A DNA stretch of 36,528 bases from REEP01 sp964517265 (GTDB lineage: Bacteria > Pseudomonadota > Alphaproteobacteria > Rhodospirillales > Defluviicoccaceae), in NCBI GenBank assembly GCA_964517265.1, contig CAZFBS010000031.1:1-36528 (forward strand). Reading direction: 5' to 3'. Positions 32,593 through 36,528 of this stretch are shown here, in pieces. A model generated the notes under the pieces. It saw only the letters and a program-made list of their open reading frames with translations, was not told where the DNA came from and ran no database searches. Position numbers and translations under genes: made by a program. Every line of letters begins with the position of its first letter. The first letter of the stretch is position 1.

Positions 32593-34092
32593 TCAGGCAG
32601 CAACGGGTGCTGAAGCAGGGACTTCCGCTGGCGCCGCATCGCCTTGGTCGTTGGTTCTTTCTTCCCGAACCATCCGAAACTCGCGGACCTTGAGCCAGGA
32701 GAAGTCAACGCACTCAGACAGCGCCCGGCTGACGACAACAAGGTCCATGGTATTCGCCAGCGGGGTGTCGAGCAGGACATTGATGTTGATGGGTTCTCCG
32801 GAAGTCACCTGCCTCCAGCCGCTGAAAAACGCGGGTTGAGCGGCCTCGCCGCTGCGATCCAGTTCGGCAAGGTAGACCCGCGGATCCGCTGCCTGCGGTA
32901 TAAAAAGGAGACCGACAGATGCAGGTCGTCCATCCGGATGATCGATTACGGCGCGCGCAGAGAAGCTTACGGTGCCGGAGGCGACCGCACTGTGAAGGGC
33001 TGCTGCCGAAATTCCCTCAGTCAACGGATGGCAGACGATGGCGTGCTCGTGCTCGAGAAAACAAACGGACTGGAAATCGGGAACGAGGGGCGTCATCGAG
33101 ACATCCACCACCGTTCTCAGCAAGGCTGCCGGGACACAGCAGTTGGCGATGCGCGGCTCGAGGGGGGTCACGGTCGGCGAAATCAGACTTGGCATTCCAG
33201 TCGGACGCACCCCAGGCAGGCCGGTGAAAATGCGAAAGGCGAGGGGCCGGTAGGCGAGGTCGCCGTGGTCGACTTCGGCATGGGCGGCGTAGCGCTCGTT
33301 GGCAATCGGATGGCCCAGGGAAGGTTCGGGGGGTAACCCATCGACCGCCCAGATGCGCAGGCGAAGCGTACGCGGGCCGCCGTCGCAGGCTTTCGCCAAG
33401 GCAAAGAAATTCCAGCCGAGGGCGATGCTGGAATAGGAGACGGACCATTGGGCAACGGTTTCGCCGCTTTCGACATAGGCGAGCTCGAGGTGCAGCTCGC
33501 CGCTATGGCTGACCGGTTTGCGGAAATGCAGGGCGAATCCGGATACCCCGTAGCTCGAGACCGGAAACAGCTGCTCGACGGCGGCTTCGTGCAGGAGCTG
33601 GCCGATCCCTTCTTCTCGCGCATCGACGTACGGATCGTGCGCGAAGATCTCCGCAGCCGCCTCCCAGTTGCGGGCGTGGAAGGCATCTTCGAGGCAGCGA
33701 TAGTTCTCAAACAGGGTTTCCCGCTCGCGCCGCAACGTGGCAAGCTCGGTGGCGATGGACGCGGTGAGAGCAGCCAACCGGTTGACGCTGCCCGCCAGGA
33801 CATCGCGGATCAGTGCGGCACCGGCATCGATATTGTCGAGTCTAAGCCGAATGGTCGGCACCTCCGGAATCGTGCGCATCCTCCGCACACAATCGATGGC
33901 TTTTCTGATCTCGGTTTGGCCGGCGCTGGACACCACGACGGCCAGGAGCGGGAGGACATTGTGTAGAACGTCAAGGCGTCCGGCGTCCCCATCGATGAAA
34001 TGGATGAGCTCTCCAAGCGGGCCTTGCTCGAGGTGGATTCGGTCATGAGATGACGCGAGAACGAGGTGCTTGCTGGATGAAGGCTGATGCAT
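32593..34092 (-). CDS. Uncharacterised protein of glycosyltransferase locus (DUF6212-like, tentative)
   Basis: The 499-residue product has no signal peptide or membrane helix that I can see. Its N-terminal 160 residues are mixed alpha/beta and end in a helical segment (LAALTASIATELATLRRERETLFENYRCLEDAF). The rest is beta-rich with carbohydrate-binding-like character (GELHLELAYVESGETVAQWSVSYSSI; LRLRIWAVDG). I believe it resembles DUF6212 proteins found beside glycosyltransferases in Alphaproteobacteria, but this is from memory of pattern and unsure. ATG 34092 is preferred (GGAAG upstream) over TTG 34143. It is the first gene of the minus-strand polysaccharide operon, 14 bases before the double glycosyltransferase, so it likely acts on or binds the same glycan. 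Confidence 0.6.
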   Translation of the reverse strand: MHQPSSSKHLVLASSHDRIHLEQGPLGELIHFIDGDAGRLDVLHNVLPLLAVVVSSAGQTEIRKAIDCVRRMRTIPEVPTIRLRLDNIDAGAALIRDVLAGSVNRLAALTASIATELATLRRERETLFENYRCLEDAFHARNWEAAAEIFAHDPYVDAREEGIGQLLHEAAVEQLFPVSSYGVSGFALHFRKPVSHSGELHLELAYVESGETVAQWSVSYSSIALGWNFFALAKACDGGPRTLRLRIWAVDGLPPEPSLGHPIANERYAAHAEVDHGDLAYRPLAFRIFTGLPGVRPTGMPSLISPTVTPLEPRIANCCVPAALLRTVVDVSMTPLVPDFQSVCFLEHEHAIVCHPLTEGISAAALHSAVASGTVSFSARAVIDHPDGRPASVGLLFIPQAADPRVYLAELDRSGEAAQPAFFSGWRQVTSGEPININVLLDTPLANTMDLVVVSRALSECVDFSWLKVREFRMVREERTNDQGDAAPAEVPASAPVAA

Positions 34093-34395
34093 GGCTTCCG
34101 GACATTCGGTTGGATCTCGTCTGCGCCAGACGTTAACGGGCAATGATTAACAATCGACGAAGCAGGCCCCTGCCGCCGCGGACACCATCGCAACGCCGCA
34201 GCGGGGCGCCTGACCGATAGGGACGCATGGGCGCCGGTGCGATTCGCAAGACGGCGGGCGAGGAAACACGCCTGTTGCCACGAAGGCGTTCTCCATCCGC
34301 CGGTTTCCGGCCTTTATCTTCTGATGGATTGCGCGGTTGTGGAGTCCCCGTTACCACCTATTTGTCTGTGACTGCGGCTGAGAAAGACGAGGGAC
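34093..34395. other. Divergent promoter region, polysaccharide operon / PBP
   Basis: About 300 bases between two divergently transcribed units. No gene, strong hairpin or convincing promoter pair was recognised, although promoters for both directions must lie here or within the adjacent gene starts. Confidence 0.4.
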
Positions 34396-36453
34396 ATGGC
34401 GAAACCCACTTCCAGGGCGCGGATCACCGGCCGCCGGGTAAAGCCAGTCCTGTCCGACTGGGCTCGCAAGGCGACGGCGGGGGCGCGGGCCGGCACCAAA
34501 GCCGCGCGCGCGGCCGCGCCACGCTGGGCGCGGCTCCGCCGCTGGATCCGGCCGGTGGCGAAGTGGACCGCGGTCGCGGCGATCTGGATGACCGTCCTGC
34601 TCGGCGGCCTGATTGCCTGGTACGCCAGCGATATGCCCGATATCGACCAGGCGATTGCGGCCACTCGCCAGTCCGCGGTCACTGTCCTTGCCGCCGACGG
34701 CCGGGAACTCGCCACGTCCGGTGATCTGTTCGGCTGGCCCGTCGATGCCGGCAGCGTGCCGCCGGCACTGCCCCTTGCCGTATTGGCGACCGAAGATCGG
34801 CGCTTTTATCGTCATTTCGGGGTCGATCCGCTCGGTCTGGCGCGGGCCATGATCGTCAACATTCGGGCCGGCGCGATCGTTCAGGGTGGCAGCACGATCA
34901 CCCAGCAGGTTGCCAAGAATCTGTTCCTGACCCCGGAGCGGACGATCAAGCGCAAGGTGCAGGAACTCCTGCTCGCGATCTGGCTGGAGCGGAAGTTCAC
35001 CAAGGACGAGATCCTCTCGCTGTACCTGAACCGCGCCTACTTCGGAGCGGGAACCTATGGTGTCGATGCCGCGGCGAGAAAGTTCTTCGGAACCTCGGCC
35101 AATCGGGTTTCCACCTACCAAGCGGCGATGCTGGCAGGATTGCTGCGGGCGCCCTCGCGCTACAACCCCCTTGCCAACAGTGATCTGGCGGATCGCCGCA
35201 CCCGCCAAGTGCTCGCCAGCATGGTCGAGGCCGGATACATCGGTGAGGCGGAAGCGGAAGCGGCCATCCAGTATCCCGGCACTGTTGTTGCCCTGCAGGG
35301 AAGCCGGAGCGGAAACCGTTACTTCATCGACTGGGTTTTGGATCAGGTGCCGGCATTCGTGTCCCTGGATGACAAGGACGTGATCGTCTCCACCACCTTG
35401 GATCCCCGGCTGCAAGAGATGGCGGAGCGCAACGTGACGGCCATGCTGGAGAGCACGGGGGCGAAGCGGAACGTGAGCCAGGCCGCGCTGGTGGCGATGA
35501 CCCCGGATGGCGCGGTGCGGGCGCTGGTGGGCGGGCGCGACTACGCTCAGAGCCAGTTCAACAGGGCGGTTCAGGCGCGTCGCCAGCCGGGCTCGGCGTT
35601 CAAGCCGTTCGTCTTTCTCGCCGGGCTGGAAGCGGGACTGCAGCCGCAGACGCGGCTGTACGACGGGCCGATCATGGTCGGCAACTGGCGTCCAGACAAC
35701 TTTGGCGAGCGATTCCGCGGCGAGACCAGTCTTCAGGAGGCGCTGGCGCTGTCGATCAATACCATCGCGGTGCTGGTCAGTGAACGGGCCGGCCGGGAGA
35801 AAGTCGTCCAGGTGGCAAGGCGCCTCGGGCTCAGCACCCCGATGGAGGCAAGGCCAAGCGTGGCTCTGGGTGTGGACGCGGTCAACCTGACCGAACTGAC
35901 GGCAGCCTACGCCGCCTTCGCCAGCGGCGGGATCGGGATCTGGCCATATTGTATCGAAACCATTCACGACCGCAGTGGGCGCCTTCTTTACAAGCGCGAC
36001 GGCACCGGACCTGGACGGGTTCTCTCTCGCGAGCACGCCCGGCAGATGACGCAGATGCTGGTGGCCGCGGTCGAGCATGGCACCGGCCGCGCGGCCGCAG
36101 TACGCAGGCCGGCCGCGGGCAAGACAGGCACCAGCCAGAACTATCGGGACGCCTGGTTCATCGGCTTTACGGCAGATCTGGTGGCCGGGGTCTGGATGGG
36201 CAACGATGACGAAAAGCCGATGCAGAACGTGACCGGCGGAACCCTGCCGGCGCAGCTTTGGCAAGGGTTCATCGCCGACGCTCATGAGGGGCTGCCCCCG
36301 CGCGCGCTGCCCAGCTTGGCGCCGCGGATCGTTCCCCCGCATCTGGGCGCCCCGCCTCAGCTCGCCGGCCCGAAGCCTTTGGAGTCGCAGCCGGCCGACG
36401 ACCGCAACCTGTTCGAGCGCCTGATCGACGCGATCGCCGGCGATCGCACCTGA
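34396..36453 (+). CDS. Class A penicillin-binding protein (PBP1A-type)
   Basis: The 685-residue product is a bifunctional peptidoglycan synthase. A basic cytoplasmic tail (1-55) precedes one transmembrane helix (about 57-77). The glycosyltransferase domain (GT51) has catalytic Glu133 in ATEDRRFYRHFGVD, GGSTITQQVAKNLFL and RKVQELLLAIWLERKFTKDEILSLYLN. The transpeptidase domain has the SxxK serine Ser400 (PGSAFKPF), SIN at 453-455 and KTGTS at 576-580. It is shorter than E. coli PBP1A and lacks the large insert domain, as is common for alphaproteobacterial PBP1C/2-like class A enzymes. ATG 34396 follows GAGGG closely. It polymerises and cross-links cell-wall glycan at the periplasmic face. The gene stands alone and ends 75 bases before the window edge. 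Confidence 0.95.
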   Translation: MAKPTSRARITGRRVKPVLSDWARKATAGARAGTKAARAAAPRWARLRRWIRPVAKWTAVAAIWMTVLLGGLIAWYASDMPDIDQAIAATRQSAVTVLAADGRELATSGDLFGWPVDAGSVPPALPLAVLATEDRRFYRHFGVDPLGLARAMIVNIRAGAIVQGGSTITQQVAKNLFLTPERTIKRKVQELLLAIWLERKFTKDEILSLYLNRAYFGAGTYGVDAAARKFFGTSANRVSTYQAAMLAGLLRAPSRYNPLANSDLADRRTRQVLASMVEAGYIGEAEAEAAIQYPGTVVALQGSRSGNRYFIDWVLDQVPAFVSLDDKDVIVSTTLDPRLQEMAERNVTAMLESTGAKRNVSQAALVAMTPDGAVRALVGGRDYAQSQFNRAVQARRQPGSAFKPFVFLAGLEAGLQPQTRLYDGPIMVGNWRPDNFGERFRGETSLQEALALSINTIAVLVSERAGREKVVQVARRLGLSTPMEARPSVALGVDAVNLTELTAAYAAFASGGIGIWPYCIETIHDRSGRLLYKRDGTGPGRVLSREHARQMTQMLVAAVEHGTGRAAAVRRPAAGKTGTSQNYRDAWFIGFTADLVAGVWMGNDDEKPMQNVTGGTLPAQLWQGFIADAHEGLPPRALPSLAPRIVPPHLGAPPQLAGPKPLESQPADDRNLFERLIDAIAGDRT

Positions 36454-36528
36454 TTCGAAGATGAACCGGCGCCCGGGGACTGTCAGGAATTTCGTGCTTG
36501 GTCGATCGGTTGACCATAGTCAGGCCAT

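Noticed and set aside
30452..32839. Plus-strand open frame of 795 codons antisense to the double glycosyltransferase
   Set aside because: No family pattern; the minus strand shows clear GT2 and GT4 motifs and tight operon spacing.

Overview
The window is high-GC bacterial DNA with alphaproteobacterial gene content. Rhodospirillales is my best guess, inferred from gene families and codon use and not proven. A run of exactly 100 N at 22098-22197 marks it as a draft or metagenome scaffold. No rRNA, tRNA, CRISPR array or complete transposon was recognised.

Layout. (1) 77-3181: scattered small envelope genes: a Tat-exported intradiol dioxygenase, DUF599 and DUF421 membrane proteins, and a secreted-repeat protein. 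(2) 3595-5388: a graveyard of broken genes. It holds the C-terminus of a lysozyme-like protein, an open chimeric frame joining an IS1182-type transposase N-terminus to an exact 247-bp copy of a nearby FNT transporter gene, the C-terminus of an IS3-type transposase, and a frameshifted arginine deiminase fragment. (3) 5408-10160: a UPF0114 membrane protein, a formate/nitrite-type channel, an unusual TIR-DUF294 nucleotidyltransferase fusion and a CHAD protein. (4) 10707-13070: a minus-strand operon of N-formylglutamate amidohydrolase, YbdK-type carboxylate-amine ligase and a two-CBS protein. (5) 13243-17969: an EamA exporter, a UDP-N-acetylhexosamine dehydrogenase, and two proteins of the PEP-CTERM/XrtA exopolysaccharide system (export lipoprotein and PrsR-type regulator). 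(6) 18144-25154: a TauE/SafE transporter, then the acetate module. In transcription order that module is DUF485, ActP acetate symporter, cNMP-CBS-DUF294 protein (interrupted by the gap), and a membrane sensor fused to a DEDDh exonuclease. (7) 25416-26818: a Met-rich PepSY-like secreted protein and a trypsin-like protease. (8) 26943-34092: a polysaccharide cluster: a large protein tentatively DUF6212-like, a double glycosyltransferase, a glycoside hydrolase, and a glycosyltransferase with a methyltransferase-like C-terminal domain. (9) 34396-36453: a class A penicillin-binding protein.

How the genes fit together. The acetate module couples uptake to a nucleotidyltransferase/exonuclease signalling pair through ATGA overlaps. 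Two strong hairpins separate the uptake half from the signalling half. A CTGC-N3-GCAG palindrome upstream resembles sites bound by the polyhydroxyalkanoate regulator PhaR, so a link between acetate uptake and carbon storage is a reasonable but unproven idea. The sugar dehydrogenase, export lipoprotein, PrsR and the 27-34 kb cluster point to extracellular polysaccharide production. The least usual items are the TIR-DUF294 fusion, the sensor-exonuclease, the glycosyltransferase/methyltransferase-like fusion, and the chimeric ORF. The chimeric ORF may be an assembly artefact and should be tested first.
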